This document shows positions 7,655 to 16,826 of a DNA stretch of 34,787 bases, in pieces. The notes under the pieces were generated by a model. It saw only the letters and a program-made list of their open reading frames with translations, ran no database searches and was not told where the DNA came from. Positions within the stretch are counted from its first letter, which is position 1. Every line of letters starts with the position of its first letter. This DNA is from Westiellopsis prolifica IICB1 (lineage in GTDB: Bacteria > Cyanobacteriota > Cyanobacteriia > Cyanobacteriales > Nostocaceae). The DNA is taken from NCBI RefSeq assembly GCF_004323185.1, contig NZ_NAPS01000001.1, positions 680,127 through 714,913 of the forward strand. The letters run 5' to 3'. Position numbers and translations under genes: made by a program.

Positions 7655-9082
7655 ATGACAACTAATACTCTCACAGTTACAACTTTTAAACCAGATTTGA
7701 GGTCAGCGAAAGGTACGACTATCCAAAGAGGATTAAAAATTAGGATACTGCGAGTAATAACGCTGATTTCGTTGGATATTATTGCTCTGACTACGGCATG
7801 GATGTTAGCAGCATATTATGGAACAAGCATAGAATTCCTGTTGGCGGAACAAATATCTTTACTGATGCTTATGTTAGTCACAGGGATAAGTGTAATCGCA
7901 GTTAAAGGACTCTATAAACCGGGAAAAGAACGTCGTAACTATTTTGGTTTGATTCAAGCAGTATCATTATCAGACATTTTACTTTTATGCATAGCCTTTC
8001 TTTACGAACCAGATAGTTATATATCACGGTCTACTTTTCTGATATTTTGGGTTAGTTCTGTAGTCTTTGTTTGTTGCGATCGCTTCATTTTTGAACTGGC
8101 TACAAAACAACTTCGATATCAAGGAGTAATTCGTCATTCAGTTTTTCTTATTACTGATCATAAAGACCAAAAAAATCATACTCAATTAATTGAAAAAGAA
8201 AATTGCTACACAGTGCAAGGAATTGCTGATCCTAGCTGTCTAGATTTGGTAAATCGAGAAGCGACTTTTGAGTATCTTCGTAAACAGGGGATCACAGAAG
8301 CTTTTGTTTCTTGGAACGCCATCAAAAACCGTCTCTATGTTTGTTGGCATTTCCAGACTGCTGGAATTATTTTACGAATTCTACCCATAGAAACTGATAT
8401 TTATTACCCCAAATCAGTCTTTTGGATGCTTGGTCAAGTTCCTTGTATGACAATTCCAGCACCAATTATTGCAGGTAGTGATTTTTGGCTAAAAAGATGT
8501 TTTGATCTTGTGTCTTCAGTCTTACTATTATTATTGTTATCTCCGATTTATTTAGCGATAGCAATACTAATTAAATTAGACTCTCCAGGACCAGTATTCT
8601 TCCAACAGAATCGAGTCGGATTACATGGAAAAAGTTTTAAGATTTGGAAATTTCGGACAATGGTCAACAATGCCGAAAAACTCCAAGCATCTCTGGAAAA
8701 GAACAATGAAATTAAAGATGGTGTTCTTTTTAAAATGAAAAATGATCCTCGAATTACCCAAGTAGGTAAATTTCTCCGCCTTTACAGTTTAGATGAATTG
8801 CCGCAACTCTTTAATGTATTAGTAGGAGAAATGAGTTTAGTTGGTCCTCGTCCTCTTCCTAGCAGGGATGTTGAAAGGTTTCAAACAAAGCACTTTATTC
8901 GTCAAGAAGTTTTACCTGGTATTACCGGATTGTGGCAGGTTTCTGGTCGTTCTGATATTGATAACTTTGAAGATGGGGTGAAACTAGATATTAATTACAT
9001 TGAGAATTGGTCACTTTGGCTTGATTTGAAAATTTTACTAGAAACTGTGAAGGTCGTAGTGCAGAAATCCGGGGCTTATTAA
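7655..9082 (+). CDS. Exopolysaccharide initiating sugar-phosphate transferase (polyprenol-phosphate type)
   Basis: The enzyme is predicted to transfer a sugar-1-phosphate to undecaprenyl phosphate, priming repeat-unit synthesis. The N-terminal half has about four membrane helices (residues ~35-140 from this start) and a weak nucleotide-fold-like middle. The C-terminal bacterial sugar-transferase domain starts at WLKRCFDLVSSVLLLLLLSP (~275). It contains SPGPVFFQQNRVG, FKIWKFRTM, LDELPQLFNVLVGEMSLVGP (Asp-Glu-Leu-Pro motif), RP and GITGLWQVSGRS, all hallmarks of PglC/WbaP-like enzymes. The ATG at 7655 (MTTNTLTV) is chosen; an in-frame GTG at 7613 would add 14 residues, and neither has a strong ribosome site. 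The Wzc-like gene follows after 41 bp. Confidence 0.92.
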   Translation: MTTNTLTVTTFKPDLRSAKGTTIQRGLKIRILRVITLISLDIIALTTAWMLAAYYGTSIEFLLAEQISLLMLMLVTGISVIAVKGLYKPGKERRNYFGLIQAVSLSDILLLCIAFLYEPDSYISRSTFLIFWVSSVVFVCCDRFIFELATKQLRYQGVIRHSVFLITDHKDQKNHTQLIEKENCYTVQGIADPSCLDLVNREATFEYLRKQGITEAFVSWNAIKNRLYVCWHFQTAGIILRILPIETDIYYPKSVFWMLGQVPCMTIPAPIIAGSDFWLKRCFDLVSSVLLLLLLSPIYLAIAILIKLDSPGPVFFQQNRVGLHGKSFKIWKFRTMVNNAEKLQASLEKNNEIKDGVLFKMKNDPRITQVGKFLRLYSLDELPQLFNVLVGEMSLVGPRPLPSRDVERFQTKHFIRQEVLPGITGLWQVSGRSDIDNFEDGVKLDINYIENWSLWLDLKILLETVKVVVQKSGAY

Positions 9083-9123
9083 GTGTGATACATGTATATA
9101 ACCACCACAAGGAAACTTGTTGT

Positions 9124-11307
9124 ATGGAGACTAATAGCTACACACAAGAAACAGAAATTCAACAGTACATACTTGTTCTCAAACGCCGTTGGCAATTGAT
9201 AGCATCAATCATTATTGCTTCCATTGGATTATCAGGTTTAGCTCTATTCATGCAAAAACCTGAATACCAAGCAGATGGTATACTACTTTTCAAATCAGAC
9301 CGTACATCCTCGCTGACAAAAGTAGGGGAAAAAATCGGGGATCTAGAAGCCTTAATGCGTGAGGGTAATCCTTTAGAAACCCAAGCCGTAATTGTAAATT
9401 CCCATCCAATGTTGCAAGAAGTTATTACTGCTCTAGATTTAAAAGATGAGCAAGGAAAAATAATTGACCCGGAATTACTCAAAATCAACGTTAAACCAAT
9501 TGTAGGAACAGACGTTCTCAAAGTTTCCTACGCCTCAAATGATCCTGAATTAGCCGCAGCAATAGTCAATCAATTAATGAAGTCTTATGTAGAGAACAAC
9601 ATTCAAACTAACCGCGCTCAAGTCTCTGCTGCTGGTGAATTTATTAAAGAACAACTACCTAATTCTCGTCGAGAATTAGAAAGAGCAGCTGAAGCATTAC
9701 GTCAGTTTAAAATCCAAAATAGAGTGATTCAGCTTGCAGAGGAATCAAGTGCAGCTATTGATATCATTTCCAAACTTGATCAAGAAATGAATCAAATCAA
9801 GGCTGCATTAGCAGATGTGACTGCTCAAGAAGCACAGATAGCCAGTCAACTAAATGTTAGTGAAAATCAAGCAGTAACTGTTGCTTCCTTAAGTCAAATA
9901 CCTGGTGTTCAAGAAGTTTTGACTGAGTTGCAAAAAGTTCAAACCAAGTTAGCAAACGCTAGGGCAATTTACACTGAAAAAAACCCAATAATTATTGACT
10001 TAAAAAATCAACAATCAACTCTCAATTCTTTACTGCAACAACGAACTCAGCAATATTCAGGAATTCCCTTAGTTTCTCCTAGTAAATTGCAAATAGGCAA
10101 AATAAGGGAAAGCTTGGTTGATAATTATGTGCAGTTAAAAGCAGAACGACAGGGATTAGAGAAAAAATTCCGAACTTTGTTTAATATTCGAGTGAATTAT
10201 CAGCAACAATTGGCGATGATGCCAAGTTTAGAGAAACAGCAACAAAGTTTAGAACGTAAGTTAGAATCTGCTAAAAATGGCTATGAAAATCTTGTTACCA
10301 GATTACAGGAAATTCAAGTAGCAGAAAAGCAAACTATTGGAAATGCCAGAATTGTCCAACCTGCACAAATTCCCAAAAAGCCAGTCATCTCTAAAACCAA
10401 AATTTTGTTAGCAAGTGGGAGTATTTTCGCGGGTGTGTTACTTAGTATTGCTGCTGCATTTTTTGTAGACTTGATTGATCGATCATTAAAGACAGTTAAG
10501 GAAACTGAAACATTTTTTGGTTACACTTTGTTGGGGTTAATTCCTAAATATAAACCGAATAATTTTGTGAGTGCTGTGCAAGATATAGAAGATGGTGTTT
10601 ATCCACAAGTAATTACCACGACTTCACCTCGCACATTAGTTCATGAAGCCTATCAAATGTTGCAAGCAAACCTGAAATTTATTAGCCATCGGAAAGTTCG
10701 CAAAATAGTCGTTACTAGTTCTGTGAGTGCTGAAGGGAAATCAGAAGTATCTGCGAATTTGGCTGCGATCATCGCTCAATCAGGTAAGCGAGTTTTACTA
10801 GTTGATGCAGATATGCGTAAACCAACACAACATCATTTATGGAGTTTAATCAACTCAGTGGGTTTGAGTCATCTCCTTGTTGGTCAGGCAGTTTTTTCGG
10901 AAGCAGTACACAAAGTTACGGAATTTTTGTCAGTACTGACCGCAGGAGTTATACCTCCGAATCCTTTAGCTTTAATTGATTCTGAGGGTATGACCTCTTT
11001 AGTTGATGTTTTTGCAGAAAACTATGATTACGTTATTTTTGACACACCGCCTCTTGTTGGTATTGCAGATGCAGCAGTTTTAGGGAAAATGGCAGATGGA
11101 ATTTTGCTGGTAACTCGACCCGGTGTTTTAGATTCGCCTAGCGCTGGTGCTGCTAAGTCTCTGCTAGAACGTTCTGAGGCGAATGTCTTGGGAATAATTG
11201 CTAATGCTGTTAACGTCAAGCAAGAACCAAATAGTTACTTTTATTACTCAAGCCTTCGCGATCGCAAGAGTGTTGCAGACTTAGAAAGATTAGCAAAAAT
11301 CCAATAG
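9124..11307 (+). CDS. Wzc-like chain-length regulator fused to BY-type tyrosine autokinase
   Basis: This is a 727-aa inner-membrane polysaccharide co-polymerase with a cytoplasmic kinase, controlling chain length and export. The Wzz domain begins with a membrane helix at ~22-42. A long periplasmic coiled-coil region (~150-400) follows, then the proline motif QPAQIPKKPV and a second helix (~440-460). The kinase has a P-loop SSVSAEGKSEVSANLA (~531), Walker A' VLLVDADMRKP (~557) and Walker B YVIFDTPP (~634). The C-terminus has only a small Tyr cluster (SYFYYSS). The P-loop differs from the common PGEGKST form (SAEGKSE). The ATG at 9124 has AAGGA at 9109-9113; the GTG at 9085 would add 13 residues. 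No Wza exporter or Wzb phosphatase is adjacent. Confidence 0.93.
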   Translation: METNSYTQETEIQQYILVLKRRWQLIASIIIASIGLSGLALFMQKPEYQADGILLFKSDRTSSLTKVGEKIGDLEALMREGNPLETQAVIVNSHPMLQEVITALDLKDEQGKIIDPELLKINVKPIVGTDVLKVSYASNDPELAAAIVNQLMKSYVENNIQTNRAQVSAAGEFIKEQLPNSRRELERAAEALRQFKIQNRVIQLAEESSAAIDIISKLDQEMNQIKAALADVTAQEAQIASQLNVSENQAVTVASLSQIPGVQEVLTELQKVQTKLANARAIYTEKNPIIIDLKNQQSTLNSLLQQRTQQYSGIPLVSPSKLQIGKIRESLVDNYVQLKAERQGLEKKFRTLFNIRVNYQQQLAMMPSLEKQQQSLERKLESAKNGYENLVTRLQEIQVAEKQTIGNARIVQPAQIPKKPVISKTKILLASGSIFAGVLLSIAAAFFVDLIDRSLKTVKETETFFGYTLLGLIPKYKPNNFVSAVQDIEDGVYPQVITTTSPRTLVHEAYQMLQANLKFISHRKVRKIVVTSSVSAEGKSEVSANLAAIIAQSGKRVLLVDADMRKPTQHHLWSLINSVGLSHLLVGQAVFSEAVHKVTEFLSVLTAGVIPPNPLALIDSEGMTSLVDVFAENYDYVIFDTPPLVGIADAAVLGKMADGILLVTRPGVLDSPSAGAAKSLLERSEANVLGIIANAVNVKQEPNSYFYYSSLRDRKSVADLERLAKIQ

Positions 11308-11398
11308 AGTGAACGAATACCCTTTCATGTCATGTTCGTTTAAATACTTGTAATGTCGATTTGGCTGGTCAATTTGACAAAACTACCATAGGTCATCA

Positions 11399-11959
11399 AT
11401 GATGAGTATTCAACTAGACTTGCTCGCAAATCAAAAGCAAACAGAAGACTCAAATTTAAGTCTTTGGCAACAAATCAAAGAAGACTGGATAGCTCACGGA
11501 CGTGATTGGACTTTACCTGGGTTCCGCAGTGTTGCTGTTCACCGCTTCGGAGTTTGGCGCAAGAAAATTAAACCCAAAATCTTACAATTGCCTTTTAGCA
11601 TTCTCTACATCATGCTATATCGCAGAATTCGCAATCACTACGGGATTGAACTACTTTACACAGTTAAACTTGGTCGTCGTGTCGTTATTCATCACCAAGG
11701 AACAATTATTATCAACGCCTATGCTTCTATTGGTGATGACTCCCAAATTTGCCAAGGAGTAACATTAGGAAGTCGTTATGCAGACCGTCCCTATGATGCA
11801 CCGAGATTAGGTAAAGGAGTTGAAGTTGGAGCCGGTGCAAAAATATTAGGCAAAGTCACCATTGGTGATTATGCCAAAATCGGTGCTAATGCTGTGGTTC
11901 TCTGCGATGTTCCACCAGGAGCAACAGCAATTGGTATTCCCGCAAAAATTATTAACTAG
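11399..11959 (+). CDS. Serine-acetyltransferase-like hexapeptide acyltransferase
   Basis: This 186-aa left-handed beta-helix acetyltransferase resembles CysE/WcaB proteins. The C-terminal ~100 residues show hexapeptide repeats: VVIHHQGTIIINAYASIGDD, QGVTLGSR, LGKGVEVGAGAKILGKVTIG, AKIGANAVVLCDVPPGATAIGIPAKII. The His-His pair in VIHHQG fits the catalytic region of this family. True serine acetyltransferases usually have a longer (~140-residue) N-terminal helical domain, which is shortened here. Together with the neighbours, this makes O-acetylation of a polysaccharide sugar more likely than cysteine synthesis. It starts 91 bp after the Wzc-like gene. Two adjacent ATG codons (11399, 11402) are possible. 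Confidence 0.88.
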   Translation: MMSIQLDLLANQKQTEDSNLSLWQQIKEDWIAHGRDWTLPGFRSVAVHRFGVWRKKIKPKILQLPFSILYIMLYRRIRNHYGIELLYTVKLGRRVVIHHQGTIIINAYASIGDDSQICQGVTLGSRYADRPYDAPRLGKGVEVGAGAKILGKVTIGDYAKIGANAVVLCDVPPGATAIGIPAKIIN

Positions 11960-12005
11960 AAGTCAGTTTCCCACACCCTTTTACCTCTTCACATAATTCA
12001 GTGTC

Positions 12006-13217
12006 ATGTCAATTAGTCAGATTTTGCTTTTGTCTACTCATGTTATTTTACTAATCAGCACGTCAGTCTTATTGATAGTCTGCTTATTTTTCCTAATAGA
12101 GTGTACTGCTGCTGTGTTAGCGATCGCCTCTTCCCATTGCACAGATCAATGGCAAAATACTAAAGTTACTGTCTTAGTGCCGGCACACAATGAAGAAGTT
12201 GTCATTCGTGACACCTTGGAAAAATTGCTCTGTGCGTTGAAACCACAAGACCGTTTGATTGTGATTGCTGACAATTGTCATGATGCCACAGCTGAGATTG
12301 CTCGTAGTGTGGGCGCTACAGTCATTGAACGCCAAGATGCTATCTGTAAAGGTAAAGGATACGCTCTAGACTACGGCTTACGCTTTATTGAGTCTGAACC
12401 TCCAGACATAGTTGTAATTATTGATGCTGATTGTACAGTCTATCCAGACGCGATCGCTCAACTAAGTGAGTGTGCGATCAAAAGCAATCGACCAGTACAA
12501 GCTACTTATTTAATGCTCAGACCAAAAAACTCTCACTCATCAAAAGACCAAATCTCTCAATTTTCGATTATTCTTAAAAACTTAGTTCGTCCTTTGGGAG
12601 CATCCCGCTTGGGAATGCCTTGCTTGTTGTATGGTACAGGTATGGCTTTTCCTTGGTCAGTCATTCGCTCAGTAAATTTAGCAAGTGGTCATATTGTCGA
12701 AGACTTAAAACTTGGTTTGGATTTGACCATTGCAGGACACAAACCACTATTTTGTCCAGAAGCAAAAGTTACTGGCTATTTACCACAGCAGTTACAAGCA
12801 GCCAAAAGCCAAAAAACTCGCTGGGAACACGGTCTTTTACAAACTATGCAGACTTATGTTCCTCTTTTGTTGAAGGAAGCAATCTATCAAAAAAGATTGG
12901 ATTTGTTAGTAACTGCTCTAGATGTATGCGTACCGCCTTTATCTCTTTTAGTAATCATTTGGTCGGTATTGATGACACTTTCTCTAATTTTTGGAATATT
13001 AGCCGGAGCATGGATACCAGCTATCATAGTTATTTTTTCTGGCTTTTGTTTCTTTTTATCAATACTTTTAGCTTGGAGTCAATTTGCTGATCAAGATTTA
13101 CATATTCGTCAAATTTTGACTATACCTTTTTATATTTTATGGAAAATACCTATTTATTTAAAATTTATATTTTTACCTGAAAAAATATGGATTCGTACCG
13201 AAAGAGACAAAGTTTAA
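12006..13217 (+). CDS. Membrane glycosyltransferase family 2
   Basis: This 403-aa processive-type GT2 is predicted to extend the lipid-linked glycan on the cytoplasmic membrane. An N-terminal membrane helix (~8-40) precedes the GT-A domain with VTVLVPAHNEE (~57), the nucleotide-binding ADNCHDAT, the metal-binding DADCT (~144), an acidic VEDLKLGLDL (~235) and QKTRWEHG (a Q-x-x-R-W-type motif, ~275). Three to four C-terminal membrane helices follow (~300-390), including one ending WIRTERDKV. Layout matches cellulose-synthase/hyaluronan-synthase-like GT2 enzymes. The gene is 46 bp after the acyltransferase and 33 bp before the polymerase. Donor sugar is unknown. Confidence 0.9.
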   Translation: MSISQILLLSTHVILLISTSVLLIVCLFFLIECTAAVLAIASSHCTDQWQNTKVTVLVPAHNEEVVIRDTLEKLLCALKPQDRLIVIADNCHDATAEIARSVGATVIERQDAICKGKGYALDYGLRFIESEPPDIVVIIDADCTVYPDAIAQLSECAIKSNRPVQATYLMLRPKNSHSSKDQISQFSIILKNLVRPLGASRLGMPCLLYGTGMAFPWSVIRSVNLASGHIVEDLKLGLDLTIAGHKPLFCPEAKVTGYLPQQLQAAKSQKTRWEHGLLQTMQTYVPLLLKEAIYQKRLDLLVTALDVCVPPLSLLVIIWSVLMTLSLIFGILAGAWIPAIIVIFSGFCFFLSILLAWSQFADQDLHIRQILTIPFYILWKIPIYLKFIFLPEKIWIRTERDKV

Positions 13218-13250
13218 GAATTTAGTAATCAGATTTTTGAAGCATAGAAA

Positions 13251-14522
13251 ATGAAAAAAATCAATATAGGAAAATATCTGAGGTTTGGCGAAAAAGTTTT
13301 GATTATTTCAGGCTTAAGCTTTTTCTCAGGGATATTTGGAACCCAATCAATGGGTATAGTTCTATCTGAGGGATTGATCACCTTCATCAGATTCTCACTT
13401 TGGGGAATATTTACCTTGCTAGTTTTTCTCTTTTGGCAAGATGCGATCGCCATCATCAATCGTAACAAGATACTTTTTATATTAACAGCAATAGCTTATT
13501 TTTCATTTCTCTGGTCAGACTTTCCAGACTATACCTTCCTTAACTCCAGAGATATCTTGATGATGACCAATTTTGGTTTATATTTTGCTATACGATTTAG
13601 CTTGAAAGAACAAATAAAAATTCTTATTTATACTCTCTTGATAGGCATGTGTTTAAGCTTATTTTTTGTGTATGTATTTCCTGGTATAGGGAGACATTGG
13701 GTAGATCATCCAGGAGCTTGGAAAGGAGTATATGGTCATAAAAACTATCTTGGCAGCATGATGGTGTTAAGCTCATTAGCTTTTTTATCTTTGGCGAAAG
13801 ATACTTTGTTGATATACAGAATTTCTGGGCTTTTTCTGTCATTGATATTTATGTTTTTTTCCACTTCAAGAACTTCTCTAGTTCTTTCTTTTATATTAAT
13901 GTTAATTATCATATTCTATAAAAAATTTCGCTGGCGAGGAAAAGTTAGCGTTATTTATATAGATATTACAATTCTACTTTTGGGATGTATTTCCTTACTA
14001 GTTTTTACTTATTGGGTAGAAATAATTACTGGTTTAGGTAGAGACCCAACTATAACAGGGCGGACAATAATTTGGAATGTAGCACTAACTCGATTCATGG
14101 AAAAACCATTCTTAGGTTATGGACGTGGTGCATTTTGGGCGCCTAAAAGTAATTACGCACTTGAAACGAGTCAAGCAATTGGTACAGGCTGGGTTCCACC
14201 TCATGGTCATAATGGCTTTGTTGATACGGCACTTGATGTTGGTTTAATTGGTTTAGGGCTATTTTTATTTTGTTATTTTATGACTTTTGCGAGAGCTTTA
14301 AAATTAGGATATGCGAGTAAAAAGCCAGAAGATATTTGGCCTTTAATATATTTGATATTTTTGGCGATCAACAATATTACAGAGAGTTGTTTATTATATT
14401 TACCTAATCTTTATTGGGTTTTATTTATGACGATTTCTTTTACTATTAACAAAACCAAACCAATAACACATCACAAAAGTATAAACAACAGACCTCTGGT
14501 GAAAAAGAATGTAGAGACGTGA
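13251..14522 (+). CDS. Wzy-like polysaccharide polymerase / O-antigen ligase family protein
   Basis: This 423-aa polytopic membrane protein has about 11 hydrophobic segments. It is predicted to join lipid-linked repeat units on the periplasmic face. O-antigen ligase/polymerase family signs are KGVYGHKNYLGSMM (~160), the long periplasmic loop with GYGRGAFW (~285) and WVPPHGHNGFVDTALDVGLIGLGLF (~310-335). In this locus, with a Wzx-like flippase and Wzc-like protein, polymerase is the better call. Oddly, the last ~11 codons (RPLVKKNVET region) and the stop codon lie inside a MITE-like repeat (14490-14580), so the original C-terminus was probably replaced by repeat-derived sequence. No function is known for that tail, and the last helix is complete before it. 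Confidence 0.88.
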   Translation: MKKINIGKYLRFGEKVLIISGLSFFSGIFGTQSMGIVLSEGLITFIRFSLWGIFTLLVFLFWQDAIAIINRNKILFILTAIAYFSFLWSDFPDYTFLNSRDILMMTNFGLYFAIRFSLKEQIKILIYTLLIGMCLSLFFVYVFPGIGRHWVDHPGAWKGVYGHKNYLGSMMVLSSLAFLSLAKDTLLIYRISGLFLSLIFMFFSTSRTSLVLSFILMLIIIFYKKFRWRGKVSVIYIDITILLLGCISLLVFTYWVEIITGLGRDPTITGRTIIWNVALTRFMEKPFLGYGRGAFWAPKSNYALETSQAIGTGWVPPHGHNGFVDTALDVGLIGLGLFLFCYFMTFARALKLGYASKKPEDIWPLIYLIFLAINNITESCLLYLPNLYWVLFMTISFTINKTKPITHHKSINNRPLVKKNVET

Positions 14523-14580
14523 AATTTCACGTCTCTACAAGGATTTTGGGCAACGCATAGTTAATTTCTGAAGATGTCTA
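14490..14580. mobile_element. MITE-like element, family 1, copy B (overlaps the end of the polymerase gene)
   Basis: This 91-bp copy matches 4946-5039. Its left end AGACCTCTGGTGAAA is complementary to the right end of copy A (TTTCACCAGATGTCT). GTGAAAAAGAATGTAGAGACG is shared exactly with copy A, as are CGTCTCTAC, AACGCATA and AGATGTCTAA downstream. The internal palindrome is a perfect 28-mer (14511-14538) whose core, TGAAATTTCA, differs completely from copy A yet is fully self-complementary. The polymerase stop codon (14520-14522) lies in this core. The element ends ~10 bp before the ribosome site of the next gene. Confidence 0.8.
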
Positions 14581-14590
14581 ACAGGAAGAA

Positions 14591-14597
14591 AGGAGGT
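14591..14597 (+). promoter_or_regulatory. Strong Shine-Dalgarno sequence deciding a TTG start
   Basis: AGGAGGT at 14591-14597 is placed 7-8 nt before the TTG at 14605. It directly follows the family 1 repeat. No in-frame ATG is near, so translation of the GT2 gene is predicted to begin at TTG. Confidence 0.75.
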
Positions 14598-14604
14598 ACA
14601 TAAC

Positions 14605-15600
14605 TTGCAATTAATTGGAGTTGTTGTCATTGGACGCAATGAAGGGAAGCGTCTTCAGCAGTGCTTGCTATCAGTAATTGGTAAAGCAACAACTGTGGTC
14701 TATGTTGATTCTGGGTCAACAGATACGAGTGTGGCGCTGGCTGGTTTGCTTGGGGTTCATGTTGTAGAACTCGATTTATCTATTCCCTTTACCGCAGCTC
14801 GTGCGAGAAATGCAGGATTTGAGTATCTGTTGCAAGTTAAACCAGAAGTTGAATATGTGCAGTTTGTAGATGGAGACTGTTGGATTGTGGAGGGATGGTT
14901 AGAAACAGCAGTGCGTGAATTAGATACTCATCCAGAGGTTGTGGTGGTCTGTGGTCGGCGTCGGGAGGAATTTCCCGAAAATTCTATATATAATCGCCTG
15001 TTAGACATTGAATGGAACACTTCTGTAGGTGAGGCTAAAGCCTGTGGTGGTGACTCAATGATCAGAGTGACAGCCTTGAAAAAAGTAGGGGGATTCAATC
15101 CGTTATTAATCGCCGGCGAGGAACCAGAACTGTGTGTGCGCCTGCGACAAGCTGGCGGCAAAATTTTGCGTCTCGATGCAGACATGACATGGCATGATGG
15201 GCAAATGATTCGTTTTGGTCAATGGTGGAAACGTTCAGTTCGCAGTGGTCATGGTTATGCTGAAGGCGCTTGGCTACACGGTCGCAGTCCCGAACACCAT
15301 TGGGTAAAAGAAAGTGTACGGATTTGGGTGTGGAGTTTGATTTTGCCTTTATTAGCGATCGCAACTTTTTTACCAACTCACGCTTTAAGTTTTTTGTTAC
15401 TACTTCTAGCTTACCTTTTCTCTGGTTATCGAGCTTACAAGTATACACAAAATAGATGTTTTGCGAAAAAAGACGCGATCGCCTATGCCTTATTTTGTCT
15501 TTTAGGTAACATCCCGCAATTAATTGGTCAAAGCCAATTTTTCTTGTATAAATTATCAAATCGACAAGCAATTATAGTGGAATATAAAGGAGCATTTTAA
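14605..15600 (+). CDS. Glycosyltransferase family 2 with C-terminal membrane helices
   Basis: This 331-aa GT-A enzyme has the N-terminal GVVVIGRNEGKRLQQCL, YVDSGSTDTS (~38), FTAARARNAGFEYLL (~65), the metal site FVDGDCWIVEGWLE (~90), GGDSMIRVTALKKVGGF (~148) and an acidic GEEPELCVRLRQAGG (~170). Two membrane helices close the protein (~245-280 and a shorter one near 300). It begins with TTG behind a near-perfect ribosome site. The TAA stop overlaps the next ATG by one base (TAATG at 15598-15602), indicating translational coupling to the oxidoreductase. It probably adds a side or backbone sugar; the donor is unknown. Confidence 0.9.
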   Translation: MQLIGVVVIGRNEGKRLQQCLLSVIGKATTVVYVDSGSTDTSVALAGLLGVHVVELDLSIPFTAARARNAGFEYLLQVKPEVEYVQFVDGDCWIVEGWLETAVRELDTHPEVVVVCGRRREEFPENSIYNRLLDIEWNTSVGEAKACGGDSMIRVTALKKVGGFNPLLIAGEEPELCVRLRQAGGKILRLDADMTWHDGQMIRFGQWWKRSVRSGHGYAEGAWLHGRSPEHHWVKESVRIWVWSLILPLLAIATFLPTHALSFLLLLLAYLFSGYRAYKYTQNRCFAKKDAIAYALFCLLGNIPQLIGQSQFFLYKLSNRQAIIVEYKGAF

Positions 15601-16826
15601 TGCTGGTTAAGACTTTAACCAAAGCTGCTCGTCTTGTGATCAAACCAGGGGAAGCAAAGCTCAATTCCAACTCTCTAAGCGTTAATGATCAATCTAAAAA
15701 AACCATCGCTATTGTTGGCTGTGGCTATGTAGCAGACTATTACCTCAAAACACTTTCCCTGCATCCACAATTACAGATATCAGGAGTAATGGATCGCATT
15801 AGCGATCGCGCATACAAACTTGCTGCGTATTATGGCATTCCTCGTGTTTATGGTTCCTTAGAAGAACTCCTTGATGATTCTCAAGTTGATATCGTCTTAA
15901 ATTTAACTAATCCCAGCAGTCATTATTCTGTTTCTAAAGCTTGTTTAGAAGCTGGTAAACACGTTTATTCTGAGAAACCTTTAGCAATGGAGATGTCACA
16001 AGCTGAGGAACTAGTCAACTTAGCTCAACGACAGGGTTTATATATTTCCTCAGCACCATGCAGTTTATTGAGTGAAACAGCTCAAACAATTTGGAAAGCA
16101 TTGCGAGAAAATCAGGTTGGCACAGTTCGACTTGTTTATGCTGAAATGGATGATGGATTAGTTCACCTTATGCCTTATCAAAAATGGGTGAGTACATCAG
16201 GTACTCCCTGGCCTTATAAAGATGAGTTTGAAGTCGGGTGTACGTTAGAACACGCAGGTTACTATGTGACATGGCTGACTGCCTTCTTTGGTCCTGCACA
16301 GTCAGTCAGCGCTTTTTCATCCTGTCTGATTCCAGATAAACAAACTGAGTTACCCTTAGATATTAACACTCCAGATTTTTCTGTAGCCTGTATAAAATTT
16401 ACATCTGGTGTAGTTGCCAGATTAACTTGCAGTATTGTTGCACCCCATGACCATTCTTTGAAGATTATTGGTGATACGGGTACACTTGGCATTCATGATT
16501 GTTGGTATTATGGAGCGCCAGTTTACATCAGGCGCAGTATCAACATTCGCCGCAAGAGATTTGAAGGTATTTGGAAGCAAAATTATTCACTCGTGAAACC
16601 TGCTCCCCACTTCAAGTATAAAGGCGCCCAGCAAATGGATTTCTGTCGAGGTGTAGCAGATATGGCATCTGCAATCATTGAAAATCGCCCTTGTCGATTA
16701 TCAGCTGAGTTTTCTCTGCACAATAATGAAATTGTACTTGCGATTCAAAAATCTTTAGACACAGGCTCTCCCTATAAATTAACAACTACATTTGAGCCAA
16801 TTGAACCAATGCCTTGGGCAAAATAG
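15600..16826 (+). CDS. Gfo/Idh/MocA family NAD(P)-dependent sugar oxidoreductase
   Basis: This 408-aa cytoplasmic dehydrogenase probably oxidises or reduces a sugar or nucleotide-sugar precursor. After a ~35-residue polar extension, the Rossmann fold opens with IAIVGCGYVADYYL (~38), NLTNPSSHYSVSKACLEAGK (~100) and the catalytic SEKPLAMEMSQAEELV (~125). The C-terminal alpha/beta domain includes the LEHAGYYVTW helix with a conserved His (~220) and FTSGVVARLTCSI (~260). Length is above the 330-380 typical of the family because of the N-terminal extension. Translation is coupled to the preceding GT2 by a TAATG overlap. The stop codon touches the first unit of a 21-bp tandem repeat. Confidence 0.9.
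   Translation: MLVKTLTKAARLVIKPGEAKLNSNSLSVNDQSKKTIAIVGCGYVADYYLKTLSLHPQLQISGVMDRISDRAYKLAAYYGIPRVYGSLEELLDDSQVDIVLNLTNPSSHYSVSKACLEAGKHVYSEKPLAMEMSQAEELVNLAQRQGLYISSAPCSLLSETAQTIWKALRENQVGTVRLVYAEMDDGLVHLMPYQKWVSTSGTPWPYKDEFEVGCTLEHAGYYVTWLTAFFGPAQSVSAFSSCLIPDKQTELPLDINTPDFSVACIKFTSGVVARLTCSIVAPHDHSLKIIGDTGTLGIHDCWYYGAPVYIRRSINIRRKRFEGIWKQNYSLVKPAPHFKYKGAQQMDFCRGVADMASAIIENRPCRLSAEFSLHNNEIVLAIQKSLDTGSPYKLTTTFEPIEPMPWAK

Noticed and set aside
11399-11959. Cysteine-biosynthesis serine acetyltransferase (cysE)
   Set aside because: The N-terminal helical domain is shortened, and the gene sits between polysaccharide genes, so a polysaccharide O-acetyltransferase role is preferred.
15095-15571. 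158-aa minus-strand open frame opposite the second GT2 gene
   Set aside because: It is a shadow of a well-supported glycosyltransferase frame with intact GT2 motifs, and has no motif of its own.
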